Both the position numbers and the translations under genes were made by a program. Source: CAVDRM01 sp963611355 (lineage in GTDB: Bacteria > Bacillota > Clostridia > Christensenellales > Aristaeellaceae). From it: 64,000 nucleotides of DNA. This document shows positions 8,101 to 17,597 of this stretch, piece after piece (position 1 is the first letter of the stretch; each line of letters begins with the position of its first letter). The DNA lies in NCBI GenBank assembly GCA_963611355.1, contig CAVDRM010000009.1:8870-72869 (forward strand), in the 5' to 3' direction. Below the pieces are notes generated by a model. That model was not told where the DNA came from. It searched no databases and worked only from the letters and a program-made list of their open reading frames with translations.

Positions 8101-9315
8101 TTATGCCTCTGTGCTCGTTCTCAGGTAAACGGGCAGCTCCTTTCCGTCCGCAAACGCCTGAATGCATGAAGGCTCAAAGGCAGCGGACAGGAGCGCTTTG
8201 TGCCCCGCTTGGATGGAAGCCTGAACGGAGCGCGTCTCGCCCTTTCCGTGCAGAAGGAGGGAGGTGACTGACTGCTTGGTCGGATTATACAGGGCGATAT
8301 CGCCTGCCTCCTTCCAAGCCAGACAGACCGCTCCTTCGCGGAAAAGACAGACGCCGTCCGCGCCCTTGATATTTTCGACGGCGACCGCATCCTTCTGCAC
8401 GCTGAGACCGTTTCCGCCCTCAAAGGCGTGAATGCCGGTCACGGTATGCAGACCCCGCCGCAGGGTGCCGCGGGTCACCATCGCCACCCACTGCTCGTCC
8501 TCGTCGTAGGAGCGGCTGTAAGCCATCGGCAGGGCGGCGTCCACGATGTCGGCCATGTCCGTGTAATGCTGCCCGTAGTGCAGGTCGGCAAAAGCAAGGT
8601 CCTCATAGGCGCCCTCCGGCATCAGGGCAGCGCTGATTCTGATGTCCGGCCTTTCTTCCCTGGCCGCATCGGATAGGAGACGGGCAAAGACGCGCACATT
8701 CAGCCGCCGCGCCTCCGCCAGCAGGCGCACATCCCTGTCCCCGCAGCGGTAGCGGTTGAAGATATATTCCTCATCCTTGCCATCCCCGACAAAGGTCTTG
8801 TCCATGATATGGCGGATGCGGCCAATATCAACGCCGAAGGCGGCGTAACGCGCCATATCCTCCTTCGACCACCCGCAGATGACGCTGTTATACCGGATAT
8901 AGTCAAGGTGCAGTCCGTCCAATGCGTAATGGCTGACCATATGGCGGATGATTCTGCACATATACCGCTGATATTCACAGTCCGTGATGCTGACGATTCG
9001 CGCATGCGGGCCGGACAGATAGTGATACAGGGCGCGCTCCGGATAAGCCGCGGCATAGGCTGCATCGCCGGCGGAGGTGAACCATGCATGCAGGCGCTGA
9101 CCGCGGCCGTGAGCCGCGTCCAAGGCTTCCCGAAGCAGGTCGCGGCCTTGCACGGTCTGCTTTGCTTCCGCATAAGGGAAAATCGTGCTGCCGTTCAGCC
9201 CCTTTGTCAGCAGGTATACATCCGTAACGCCTGCGCGGGCGCACATATCGAAAGTTTTGCCAACACCGTTTTCAAGCAGGGAATCCGGCCACATCCAGAC
9301 ACCGAAAACACGCAT
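8101..9315 (-). CDS. GHL10-type putative glycoside hydrolase
   Basis: This is a 404-residue protein with a TIM-barrel layout of the glycosyl-hydrolase-like 10 (DUF187/YngK-related) group. Visible features are GVTDVYLLTKGLNG near the start, AHGRGQRLHAWF around 90, HYALDGLHLDYIRYN around 130 and ISAALMPEGAYEDLAF with PMAYSRSYDEDEQWV in the C-terminal half. There is no signal peptide, so it would act on imported saccharides or glycopeptides. The family is linked to peptidoglycan or chitin-type sugars in some bacteria, but catalytic residues are not firmly established. It lies 33 bases after the GH20 gene in the same orientation, so they are probably co-transcribed. Confidence 0.75.
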   Translation of the reverse strand: MRVFGVWMWPDSLLENGVGKTFDMCARAGVTDVYLLTKGLNGSTIFPYAEAKQTVQGRDLLREALDAAHGRGQRLHAWFTSAGDAAYAAAYPERALYHYLSGPHARIVSITDCEYQRYMCRIIRHMVSHYALDGLHLDYIRYNSVICGWSKEDMARYAAFGVDIGRIRHIMDKTFVGDGKDEEYIFNRYRCGDRDVRLLAEARRLNVRVFARLLSDAAREERPDIRISAALMPEGAYEDLAFADLHYGQHYTDMADIVDAALPMAYSRSYDEDEQWVAMVTRGTLRRGLHTVTGIHAFEGGNGLSVQKDAVAVENIKGADGVCLFREGAVCLAWKEAGDIALYNPTKQSVTSLLLHGKGETRSVQASIQAGHKALLSAAFEPSCIQAFADGKELPVYLRTSTEA

Positions 9316-9348
9316 GGTCTTCCCTCCGTCAGATTTTCTGCCGCCGCC

Positions 9349-11151
9349 TTACAGCTTCGGCGAAACATATACCTCGTAATACTGCATCCCGCCCTTGCGC
9401 GTGGGGTCCAGCATCGGCGCGTCCAGCTCGTCGATGGTATCCGTCTTTCCATCGGCGTATTCCAGAAGCGCCAGCGCAGCGTCCTTTGCGCGGCCGATGA
9501 CCGAGCCGTAGCGCAGGGGGAACAGCTCCCAGCCGTTGCGTTTATAGGAGGCCAGCCACTGCCTGCGATGAATCGCCTGCAGCTTTTCATACAGGTCGAT
9601 AAGCTCCGGAATATCCTTTTGGGCAACCTCGCGGAGCGCGGAACGATTTTTCTGCGCGTAGGCGCTGCGAATCTTCAAAATTGTCTGCGCCTTCAGGATG
9701 ACCACGTCGAACAGGGCGCGGGCATAGACGCTCTGCGGATGCTCGGCATTGGCGGACAGCATTTCGCGCCCCTCCCGATACCGCTTGACAGCGGCCTCAA
9801 GGTCAGGGCTGCCGGGCAGCAGGTGATACAGCAGATCGCAGTAGACCAGCCCCTTTCCCGTGCGGTCGTCGGAGGCATCCCGATAGAAATGCCCGAAGCC
9901 CGCGTAGGTCTCCTCCTTCAGCCCCGTCAGCGTCTCCGCCATGCGGATCACATCGACCCGCCTGCATTCGGAACCGCGCCAGCAGAACTCGGAAAAAATC
10001 GGGAGCTGGCTCAGGGCAAGGAAGAAGTCGGTTTCATTGCCGTCATCGCCCCACATGGTCGCCATCACGGTTTTGATATGATGCGCTGCGCAGGCGCGAA
10101 GGGCGGGATACATGGTGGCGTCATTGCGCTCCACCTGCGGCAAAAAGCCGCTCCACGTCCATATCCCGCCGGCAAAAACGGTATTGGCGCCCATGCGTTC
10201 ATGCTCGCAGAGCATATGCTCGTACCATTCCGGCTCCATGTGGTAATAGTCCCAGTACACCATGTCCACATCGGGCAGCCCGTCTATCACGCTCTGGGGG
10301 ATGCGGGAATCCATATCATAGTATTCATTGTCCTTGGAGCCGAGGCGGAAGAACATATCGCTCCACATCATGGGATGGAAATGATATTTTTCGCAGATGT
10401 CCGTCACCCTTTTCAGGTGCCGCTTCAGCAGCTCAAAGCGGTCTACGGGACCGTGCTTGGCGTAGTAGCGCATCAGCCCCATGTTGTGCGCCTCGTCCAT
10501 GCCGATGTGGAGGCGGTTCGTTCTGACGCAGCCGCGGATGGAGCGGATTTCAGCCTCGATAAAGGCGTAGGTCTCCTCCTCGTCCGCCAGCAGGCAGTAT
10601 GGGGTGTCCTTCAGATGCTCAGCGTCGCGCCACTGCAAAAACTGTCCCAGATGCGCCAGCGTTTGAATCTGCGGCAGCAGCTCAATGCCCAGAGAGGCCG
10701 CGTATTCGTCGATTTCCTTCAGCTCCTGCGGCGTGTAGCGCCCGCGCAGATGGCCGAAATAGGGATATTCGGGCACGGTGTAGGTATCTTCCATATACAT
10801 GACGAACAGGTTCAGCCCCAGCGCAGCCAAGTGGTCCAAGTAGCGCTTGCAGGCTTCGACCGTCATCACGGCGCCCCGCGAGCAGTCGATGAACGCGCCG
10901 CAGGAGTCGATGTGCCGCTCTTGGCGGATATGGAGCGTTTTTTGGCCCTCCATGTCCGCCTGCGTCAGCAGGAAACAGGCGCGGGCGAGCGCCGCCGTAT
11001 CGGGCGCGGTCACGACCGCCTCCCCTCCGTCCCATGAAACGGAGAGCGCATCGGCCTGCGATGCCCTGATGCCGCAGGGCAGGGGGCGGTGAAGCACATG
11101 CTGCACGGCATTCTGCGCGGCAGAGAGCTGTGCCAAGGTAAATGCTGCCAT
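9349..11151 (-). CDS. GH20 beta-N-acetylhexosaminidase, cytoplasmic
   Basis: This 600-residue enzyme would remove terminal GlcNAc or GalNAc by substrate-assisted catalysis. The GH20 signature HIGMDEA places the Asp-Glu catalytic pair at 219-220. The barrel begins around residue 80 with RHIDSCGAFIDCSRG, and YTVPEYPYFGHLRGRYT and WTWSGFLPQ line the expected sugar site. No signal peptide is present. AAGGAGG precedes the ATG by eight bases. It is divergent from the transporter operon at 11365, which suggests that the imported solute is an amino-sugar-containing oligosaccharide whose product feeds the kinase and SIS proteins. Family is certain; substrate is inferred. Confidence 0.92.
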   Translation of the reverse strand: MAAFTLAQLSAAQNAVQHVLHRPLPCGIRASQADALSVSWDGGEAVVTAPDTAALARACFLLTQADMEGQKTLHIRQERHIDSCGAFIDCSRGAVMTVEACKRYLDHLAALGLNLFVMYMEDTYTVPEYPYFGHLRGRYTPQELKEIDEYAASLGIELLPQIQTLAHLGQFLQWRDAEHLKDTPYCLLADEEETYAFIEAEIRSIRGCVRTNRLHIGMDEAHNMGLMRYYAKHGPVDRFELLKRHLKRVTDICEKYHFHPMMWSDMFFRLGSKDNEYYDMDSRIPQSVIDGLPDVDMVYWDYYHMEPEWYEHMLCEHERMGANTVFAGGIWTWSGFLPQVERNDATMYPALRACAAHHIKTVMATMWGDDGNETDFFLALSQLPIFSEFCWRGSECRRVDVIRMAETLTGLKEETYAGFGHFYRDASDDRTGKGLVYCDLLYHLLPGSPDLEAAVKRYREGREMLSANAEHPQSVYARALFDVVILKAQTILKIRSAYAQKNRSALREVAQKDIPELIDLYEKLQAIHRRQWLASYKRNGWELFPLRYGSVIGRAKDAALALLEYADGKTDTIDELDAPMLDPTRKGGMQYYEVYVSPKL

Positions 11152-11262
11152 GAAATTGCTCCTCCTTGAAGAAGATTGTACAGTCCTTTTTATATTCTGT
11201 TCCGTAAGGGAAATTCCTTCTGAACATCGGAAAAATATTTTTAAGGGATATTGATAAAAGGC

Positions 11263-11291
11263 TTGTGTTTATTTGGAATATATGGTAAAAT
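11263..11291 (+). promoter_or_regulatory. Probable promoter of the transporter operon
   Basis: TTGTGT at 11263-11268 and TAAAAT at 11286-11291 have 17-base spacing, about 75 bases before the permease ATG. The -35 box is weak. Confidence 0.45.
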
Positions 11292-11364
11292 GCTGTTGGC
11301 AACATAAACAGTCCCGCATGTCCGAAGCCCAAGCTTATCCTTATGGAAGGAGAACCAATGACTC

Positions 11365-12357
11365 ATGGCACTGTTAAAGAAAACGAAGATGCCGGCAGAC
11401 AGCGACTGCGCGGCATTACCGAAGCCTAAAAAGAAGCGCTTCACCTTCGATGACTTGGAGCTGACCATTTTGTCTCTTCCGACGGTGGCGTGGTACATCG
11501 CCTTCTGCTATGTCCCGCTGTTCGGCATCGTTTTCGCCTTCAAGAAATGGAAGATGAAGCCCGGCAAGAGCTTTCTGTACAGCCTGTTTGTCAACAGCAA
11601 ATGGGTGGGGCTCGACAATTTCAAGTTTCTGTTTCTGAACCCCCAAATGGGCAATATCATCCGCAACACGCTGGTATACAATGTCATCTTCCTCATCATC
11701 GGCGTGACGCTTCCGGTTATTCTGGCCATCATGATTTCCTATATGTATTCCAACAAGCTGCGAAAGGTATGCCAGACAGCCACCTTCCTGCCCCATTTTT
11801 TGAGCTGGGTCATCGTGAGCTATTTTGTATACGCCTTCCTATCCACGGACCGCGGCCTCATCAATTCCATCCTGACAAGCAACGGCAGTCAGGCCATCCG
11901 CTGGTATCAGTCCCCCGAATACTGGCCGGGCATCCTGATCTTCATGAACACATGGAAGACCTTCGGCTATTCCATGGTCGTTTATCTGGCGTCCCTGACG
12001 GGCATTGACAAGGGCTTGTATGAAAGCGCCGTGATAGACGGGGCGACCATATGGCAGCAGATCAAAGGAATCACCCTGCCGCTTCTGCGGCCGATTTTGT
12101 CCATCATGTTCATCCTCAACGTAGGTCATATCTTTACCTCCGAGTTCGGCCTGTTCTATCATGTCACAAGAGACTCCGGCTCTCTGCTTTCCGTCACGCA
12201 GACGATTGATGTGTACGTCTACAAGGCACTGATGGAGAATAACAACTACGGTTACAGCGCGGCGACCAGCCTGCTGCAAAACACCATCGGCTGCATTCTG
12301 ATTATCATCACCAATCTGGTGGTCAAGCGAATCGACCCTGAGAGCGGCCTGTTCTGA
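11365..12357 (+). CDS. ABC transporter permease, LplB family
   Basis: This 330-residue inner-membrane permease is the first of a paired carbohydrate ABC importer (LplB/COG4209 type). It has a charged N-terminus, then LPTVAWYIAFCYVPLFGIVFAF as the first helix and five further helices. The permease cytoplasmic loop GLYESAVIDGATIWQQIKGITLPLL carries the EAA-type motif that contacts the ATPase. The solute-binding protein and second permease follow, but no ATPase gene is present; importers of this type usually share a common MsmX-like ATPase encoded elsewhere. Gap to the next gene is 11 bases, so the genes form an operon. Confidence 0.92.
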   Translation: MALLKKTKMPADSDCAALPKPKKKRFTFDDLELTILSLPTVAWYIAFCYVPLFGIVFAFKKWKMKPGKSFLYSLFVNSKWVGLDNFKFLFLNPQMGNIIRNTLVYNVIFLIIGVTLPVILAIMISYMYSNKLRKVCQTATFLPHFLSWVIVSYFVYAFLSTDRGLINSILTSNGSQAIRWYQSPEYWPGILIFMNTWKTFGYSMVVYLASLTGIDKGLYESAVIDGATIWQQIKGITLPLLRPILSIMFILNVGHIFTSEFGLFYHVTRDSGSLLSVTQTIDVYVYKALMENNNYGYSAATSLLQNTIGCILIIITNLVVKRIDPESGLF

Positions 12358-12368
12358 GGAGGAATATT

Positions 12369-13298
12369 ATGAGCAGAAAAAAAACGCATGCCGATGAGGG
12401 ACAGCCGCGCTGGAACAGAGTCAAGCCGCTGACGAATGTCATCATCAGTCTGATTTTCGTCCTGCTGGCGCTGTCCACGCTCCTGCCGCTTATCTTCGTT
12501 ATCATCATTTCGTTTTCCTCGGATGCTTCCGTGTCCGTCAACGGCTACAGCTTCTTCCCGTCGGAATGGTCTTTGAACGCCTATCGCTATATGTGGCAGA
12601 GCATTGACTATATCGGCCGCTCCTTCCTGAATTCCGTCGGCATTACCGTGATCGGCACGGTGCTGGCGCTTATCCTCATCGCAACGATGGGCTATGCGCT
12701 CAGCCGACCCAATTTCCGCCTGAAGAAGCAGTTTACCTGGCTGATTTTTCTGCCCATGTTTTTCGGCGGCGGCCTGGTCGCCTCCTACATGGTCAACACG
12801 CAGATATACCATCTCAAGAACACCTACGCGGCCCTCATCCTGCCGGGCGCCTGCTCCGGCTGGTACATCATCATCATGCGCACCTTCTTCACCAGCACGG
12901 TGCCGGACTCCATCATCGAATCGGGCAAGATGGACGGCGCGAGGCAGATACGCATTTTCCTTCAGCTTGTGCTGCCGATTTCCCTGCCGGTCATTGCGAC
13001 CATCGGCCTGTTCATGACCTTCAGCTACTGGAACGCATGGTACGGCGCAATGCTGTACCTTGACAGCGCTCACCGCGAGCTTTATCCTTTGCAGTATGTG
13101 CTGATAAGCATCCAGAAAAACATCGAGTTCATGCAGGTCATGGAGGCAAACGGCGTTTCCACCGTTGACCTTTCCCTCCCGACCGAGACCTTCCGCATGG
13201 CCGTGGTCACCATCGTCGTGCTGCCCATTGCCTGCTCCTATCCCTTTTTCCAGCGCTTCTTTGTCGGCGGTCTGACCATCGGCGCCGTCAAGGGATGA
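12369..13298 (+). CDS. ABC transporter permease, LplC/YtcP family
   Basis: This is the 309-residue second permease (COG0395 type) of the importer. It has six predicted helices, with LIFVLLALSTLLPLIFVIII first, and the EAA-type loop PDSIIESGKMDGARQIRIFLQLVLPIS. GAGGA before the ATG is close to the end of the upstream permease. Together with the LplB-type partner it forms the membrane channel for the sugar delivered by the binding protein downstream. Operon position and sequence leave little doubt about function; the transported sugar is inferred from nearby hexosaminidases. Confidence 0.92.
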   Translation: MSRKKTHADEGQPRWNRVKPLTNVIISLIFVLLALSTLLPLIFVIIISFSSDASVSVNGYSFFPSEWSLNAYRYMWQSIDYIGRSFLNSVGITVIGTVLALILIATMGYALSRPNFRLKKQFTWLIFLPMFFGGGLVASYMVNTQIYHLKNTYAALILPGACSGWYIIIMRTFFTSTVPDSIIESGKMDGARQIRIFLQLVLPISLPVIATIGLFMTFSYWNAWYGAMLYLDSAHRELYPLQYVLISIQKNIEFMQVMEANGVSTVDLSLPTETFRMAVVTIVVLPIACSYPFFQRFFVGGLTIGAVKG

Positions 13299-13354
13299 CA
13301 TTTGCTTCTCATGCGACTGAAGCCGCGTGAAATATACAAAAGGAGGAAACCCGT

Positions 13355-14806
13355 ATGAAGAAACTCATATCCCTCATTCTGGTGCTGGCAATGATGCTGA
13401 GCCTGTGCGCAGTATCCGCCGGCGCGGAAGAAACCAAGACGCTGGTCTGGTGGACGATTACCGGCGGCGACGCCCCCATCGATGCCCAGAAGGTCATCGA
13501 GGCCGCCAACAAGATCTCCCAGGAGAAGATCGGCGTGAAGGTCGATCTCCAGTTCATGACCTCCGACCAGCTCACCATGAGCCTGAATGCCGGTGAATAC
13601 TATGACCTGATTTTCACCTGCAATTGGTTCAACAACTACGATGAGAACGCCCGCAACGAATATTACTATGATATTACCGATTTGCTGGCTGATTATCCGG
13701 ATTTGTACAATGCCATCGACCCGTGGTGGTCTGGCGCTGTCGTGAATGACCGCATCTACGGCATCCCCGCGCTGAAGGACATCGGCATCCAGGTGTTCTT
13801 CCGCATGAACAGCGATTATTTTGAAAACGAAAAGGGCATGGCGCTTCCCGATGAAATGAAGTTCGAGGAGCTGGAGCCCTATCTGGCCGCATGGAAAGCG
13901 GATCATCCGAACGAATATCCGCTGCATATGACCAAGAGCGGTCTGACCGGCTTCTGGCAGGTGCATCAGCGCGTGGTCAGCAGCTATCTGGTCATTCCCT
14001 ATGAGGCCACCGGCGATGCTGCCACCACCATCATTCCGATTTGGGAAGATGAGACATACATGAACATGCTCCGCTGCCTGCACAAGTGGTATGAGCTGGG
14101 CTACATCAATCCAGACGCCGCCACGAACGAATCCCTGCCGATGGAGCTTGGCACGCCCGTCCGCTCCGGCACTGCCTGGACCGGCTACAAGGGCTGGAGC
14201 AATCCGGACACCTACGGCTTCAACGTGAAGCTCGTGCAGTACATCGGACCGTACATGAGCCGTGCTTCCATGCAGGGCGCGCTGTTCGCCATCAATGCCG
14301 GCGCCTCTGAGGAAAACGCCCGCGCTTCCCTCGAATACTTCCAGCTCCTCTACACCGACACCGCCTTCCGCGACATTCTGGCCTACGGCATCGAGGGCGA
14401 GCACTTCAACTACCTGTCCAACGGCACCGTGCTGCGCACCGAACTCGGCAAGAGCAACTACAGCTTTGATACCTACTGCACCGGCCCTGTTGTCAGTGCC
14501 AGCGTCGTCTCTGCCAGCGAATCCCTTCTGGGCGAGCCGGACCAGTGGGCGCAGGTCTATGAGAACTACAAGAAGGCCTCCATCAGCGCCATCGGCTCCT
14601 TCTCCTATGACGGCACCGATACCGAGGACGTCCGCACCGCGCTGTATGCCATCTATCAGAACCACTTCAACGAGCTTGTGACCGGCACCGTTGACCCGGA
14701 CGAGACCTTCGCAAAGATTGCCGAGGAAATGTATGCCATCGGCCTGCAGGACGTGATTGACGATGCGCAGAGCCAGCTTGACGAGTATCTCGCCAGCAAT
14801 CAGTAA
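13355..14806 (+). CDS. Extracellular solute-binding protein, LplA-like
   Basis: This is a 483-residue secreted binding protein for the adjacent permeases. The signal peptide (residues 1-24) ends AGA-EE; the Cys in LSLCAVSAGA is not in a good lipobox context, so anchoring as a lipoprotein is doubtful. The mature protein has the extended LVWWTITGGDAP start and aromatic-rich clefts of sugar-binding proteins. The C-terminus around GTVDPDETFAKIAEEMYA resembles the DUF3502 domain of LplA-type proteins. AAAGGAGG lies upstream. Codon use is strongly biased towards C-ending codons, suggesting high expression. Confidence 0.9.
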   Translation: MKKLISLILVLAMMLSLCAVSAGAEETKTLVWWTITGGDAPIDAQKVIEAANKISQEKIGVKVDLQFMTSDQLTMSLNAGEYYDLIFTCNWFNNYDENARNEYYYDITDLLADYPDLYNAIDPWWSGAVVNDRIYGIPALKDIGIQVFFRMNSDYFENEKGMALPDEMKFEELEPYLAAWKADHPNEYPLHMTKSGLTGFWQVHQRVVSSYLVIPYEATGDAATTIIPIWEDETYMNMLRCLHKWYELGYINPDAATNESLPMELGTPVRSGTAWTGYKGWSNPDTYGFNVKLVQYIGPYMSRASMQGALFAINAGASEENARASLEYFQLLYTDTAFRDILAYGIEGEHFNYLSNGTVLRTELGKSNYSFDTYCTGPVVSASVVSASESLLGEPDQWAQVYENYKKASISAIGSFSYDGTDTEDVRTALYAIYQNHFNELVTGTVDPDETFAKIAEEMYAIGLQDVIDDAQSQLDEYLASNQ

Positions 14807-14843
14807 CATCTGACCTGTCATCAGGTTAAACAGCAAACAATCC

Positions 14844-14873
14844 GGGGACTCGGTTTGGCCGGGTCCCCCTTTT
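14844..14873 (+). terminator. Terminator or attenuator after the binding protein
   Basis: GGGGAC at 14844-14849 pairs with GTCCCC at 14863-14868, followed by a short T-run. It sits between the binding-protein gene and the M20 gene. Confidence 0.7.
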
Positions 14874-14976
14874 CCATCTGATTATGTTCATACCGCCGAA
14901 CGGCCGAAACATTGAAATTTCGCCCGAACATTCAATGAATCGGAAGGGAAACGGTATCAGAAAAGAGGCCGTGATA

Positions 14977-16188
14977 ATGAACGCACAGACATATCCCGTC
15001 GACCAGGAAATGATGGTCCGCATCCGCCGGGAGCTGCATATGTATCCGGAGCGGGGGTGGGACTTGGACAGGACAGCCGCACTTGTCTGCCATGAGCTGG
15101 ATGCAATAGGCATATCCTATGCATTCGGAACATACGGGCGCAACACAATTGTTGCGACGCTGAATCCGGATGTCACCGCATTCACCATCGGAATCCGCGC
15201 CGATATGGACGCCCTGCCGCTTGAAGAAGCCGACCACGGCCAGCCCTATATCTCCCGTCATCCCGGCGTGATGCACGCCTGCGGCCATGACGCGCACACC
15301 GCGATGCTGCTGGGCACCTGCAAGGCGCTGTGGGCGATGCGCAACCAAATCCGCTGCCGGGTCAAGTTTATTTTCCAGCCCTCCGAGGAGGCGCGCCCCA
15401 GCGGGGCGAATGTCATGTGTCAAAACGGCGTGATGCGGGACATTGACTGCATCATCATGTGCCATGTCAACTGCATTGACGACGTTCATGTGATTTCCTC
15501 CAATCCGTCCGCCACCAACTGCTCCTCCGTCGCCTTTTACATCACGCTCGGCGGCAAGGCCGTGCATGTGGCCACACCGCATGCCGGCATCGATGCGCTG
15601 GCTGCGGGCGTTAAGGTTTATAATGGCATCCAAATGCTGCTCAGCCGCGAGGTCGATCCCTTTGATATGTGCGTCATGAGCGTCGCCGTCATGCAGGCGG
15701 GCAGCACGGTGTCCTCCAATGCCGACAAGTGCCGGATGGAGGGCTCTTTGCGGTGCTTTAAGGATGAAACGATGGCTTGGGCCAGAAAGCGGCTGGAAAA
15801 GCTGGTTCGCTGCGTAGCGGAGGAGACGGGGGTCACCTGGGAGCTTGCATGGTCCGGCGAGCCGCTTCCCAGCGCGCACAATGACCCGGCGATGTACGAT
15901 GCCTTTGTCCGCTCCGCCCGAAAGGTCGTGGGTACGGAAAAGGTCGTCCATTTGCCCACATCGCCCGGAGCGGAGGACTTTGCCTATTACGAAAAGGAAA
16001 AGCCCGGCCTGCTGTTTGGGCTGGGTATGCGGAACGAGGCGAAAAACGCCGTCTATCCGGCGCATACGAAAAACTGGGATATCGATGAGGACGGCCTGCA
16101 AACGGGTGCGCGAGTGTTTATGCAGTTCGTGCTGGATAACATGGACGGCATCAGCGGCATGAAAATCCCCGATAAGGAGAAGAAATAA
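14977..16188 (+). CDS. M20-family amidohydrolase (N-acyl amino acid/peptide deacylase)
   Basis: This is a 403-residue zinc amidohydrolase of the M20/ArgE/ACY1/HipO type. Metal-binding motifs are IGIRADMDALPLEE, PGVMHACGHDAHTAM, FQPSEEARP and, near the C-terminus, PGAEDFAYYEKEKPG. The open frame starts at 14884, but the ATG at 14977 has AGAGG nine bases upstream and gives the usual family length. It hydrolyses an N-acyl or aminobenzoyl-like amide in the cytoplasm. Its stop (TAATG, 16186-16190) overlaps the next start codon by one base, so it is translationally coupled to the C39/amidotransferase fusion, and the two products probably act on one pathway. Confidence 0.88.
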   Translation: MNAQTYPVDQEMMVRIRRELHMYPERGWDLDRTAALVCHELDAIGISYAFGTYGRNTIVATLNPDVTAFTIGIRADMDALPLEEADHGQPYISRHPGVMHACGHDAHTAMLLGTCKALWAMRNQIRCRVKFIFQPSEEARPSGANVMCQNGVMRDIDCIIMCHVNCIDDVHVISSNPSATNCSSVAFYITLGGKAVHVATPHAGIDALAAGVKVYNGIQMLLSREVDPFDMCVMSVAVMQAGSTVSSNADKCRMEGSLRCFKDETMAWARKRLEKLVRCVAEETGVTWELAWSGEPLPSAHNDPAMYDAFVRSARKVVGTEKVVHLPTSPGAEDFAYYEKEKPGLLFGLGMRNEAKNAVYPAHTKNWDIDEDGLQTGARVFMQFVLDNMDGISGMKIPDKEKK

Positions 16189-17513
16189 TGCGTTCGTTTT
16201 ATTGTCAGCTTGATTATGAGTCTGTGCCGTATCTGTCCTCGCAGGGAGCGGCCGACGGAAATATCGCCAATAACGGCTGCGGCGTCTGCTCCTGCTCGAT
16301 GGTGGCGGAGAATTTGGCCGGCGTTTCACTTCCGCCGGAGGAATGCGCGGCATTAAGCAAGGCGAGCGGCGCCAGAGAGGGCTTCGGCACAAATTTGTTT
16401 GTGTTTGCGCCGTATTTTGCCCAGTATGCGGGGCTGGATTATCAAATCGCCTGGGAGCCTGAGGAGGCGCTCCGCTTTTTGCAGGAAAAGAAGGGCATGG
16501 TGGTCGCCAACACGCAGGGCGACCGTCCGAAGGACGGCTACATCGGTGTTTTTTCCGACAGCGGCCACTATATCGTGCTGGCCGCGGCGGAGGGCAGCAC
16601 CGTCAAGGTCTGGGACCCCATGTACCGCATCGGCAGCGGGCGCTACGATACGCCCGGCAGAAAGGGCAAGGTGCGTCTGGACGGGAACGAGGCCTATGCC
16701 GATTTTTCCGTGATTGAGCAGGACTGTAAGGACAGGCCGTATTTCTTGTTCAGCAAAGCAAAAAAGCCGTTGCCGCGCCCTCTTATCGGCGTCATCAGCT
16801 GTGTCCGCGATGAAGGGAAAACCCAGTACGTATACCGCAAGTATATGCAGGCCGTGCAGGACGCGGGCGGAATGCCCGTGCTGCTGAGCATCGACCCGCC
16901 GGAGGAGACCATGCAGGAGCTGCTGAGCCGCATGGACGGCCTGCTGCTGGCGGGCGGGCACGACATCGACCCCGCGTGCTATGGGCAGACGCCCATTCCG
17001 GAGCTCGGTGCGGTTTCTCACGAGCGCGATGCGAGCGAATTTCCCATGATTCGCCTGTTCAGAGAGATGAACAAGCCCATTTTGGGCATCTGCCGCGGCA
17101 TTCAGGCGATGGCCGTGGCCTTCGGCGGAACGCTGTATCAGGATCTGCCGACACAAAAGCCGTCCGGGACAGACCATTATCCCGACAAAGAGGGCTGGAG
17201 CATCCGCGAAGCGCACAGCGTTTCCGTGGTGCGCGGGACGCGGCTTGAGGCGATTGCGGGCGGCGGGGAATGGCCGGTCAATTCCTATCACCACCAGGCG
17301 GTCAAAACACTGCCGGAGGGAGCACGGCTTGCGGCGCTGGCGCCGGACGGCGTGATAGAAGCCTTTGAAATGCCCGAAGGCGCTCTGTGCTTAGGCGTGC
17401 AGTGGCATCCGGAGCGCACCTGTGACACGGACGCACACGCCTTTTCGCTGTTCAAGGCGCTGGTGTACAGCGCCCGCGCCGGTATGATTGATTTGGGCGA
17501 GGGAAAGAAATAA
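16188..17513 (+). CDS. C39-like cysteine peptidase fused to class I amidotransferase (PuuD/peptidase C26-like)
   Basis: This is a 441-residue two-domain protein. Residues 1-190 look like a C39-type papain fold: NGCG supplies Cys31, SGHYIVLAA supplies His127 and VWDPM supplies Asp143. Residues about 198-441 are a class I glutamine-amidotransferase fold of the gamma-glutamyl-gamma-aminobutyrate hydrolase group: LLAGGHDIDP, the nucleophile elbow GICRGIQAM (Cys302), and QWHPER (His407, Glu409). Both active sites appear intact. The protein has no signal peptide. Its ATG overlaps the M20 stop. Together these genes could process a gamma-glutamyl or isopeptide-type compound, perhaps a wall peptide; this is inference. 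The fusion itself is unusual. Confidence 0.85.
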   Translation: MRSFYCQLDYESVPYLSSQGAADGNIANNGCGVCSCSMVAENLAGVSLPPEECAALSKASGAREGFGTNLFVFAPYFAQYAGLDYQIAWEPEEALRFLQEKKGMVVANTQGDRPKDGYIGVFSDSGHYIVLAAAEGSTVKVWDPMYRIGSGRYDTPGRKGKVRLDGNEAYADFSVIEQDCKDRPYFLFSKAKKPLPRPLIGVISCVRDEGKTQYVYRKYMQAVQDAGGMPVLLSIDPPEETMQELLSRMDGLLLAGGHDIDPACYGQTPIPELGAVSHERDASEFPMIRLFREMNKPILGICRGIQAMAVAFGGTLYQDLPTQKPSGTDHYPDKEGWSIREAHSVSVVRGTRLEAIAGGGEWPVNSYHHQAVKTLPEGARLAALAPDGVIEAFEMPEGALCLGVQWHPERTCDTDAHAFSLFKALVYSARAGMIDLGEGKK

Positions 17514-17597
17514 CATATTCCATTCGGCGTTTCCTGGACAATGTCCGAGGTTCAACGTACAATGAATTTCAGAGATGAAGAAAAGGAGCGCCGTCTG

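Noticed and set aside
8809..11037. 742-codon open frame antisense to GH20 and GHL10
   Set aside because: Shadow frame of two clearly identified glycosidases; no ribosome binding site or recognisable domain.
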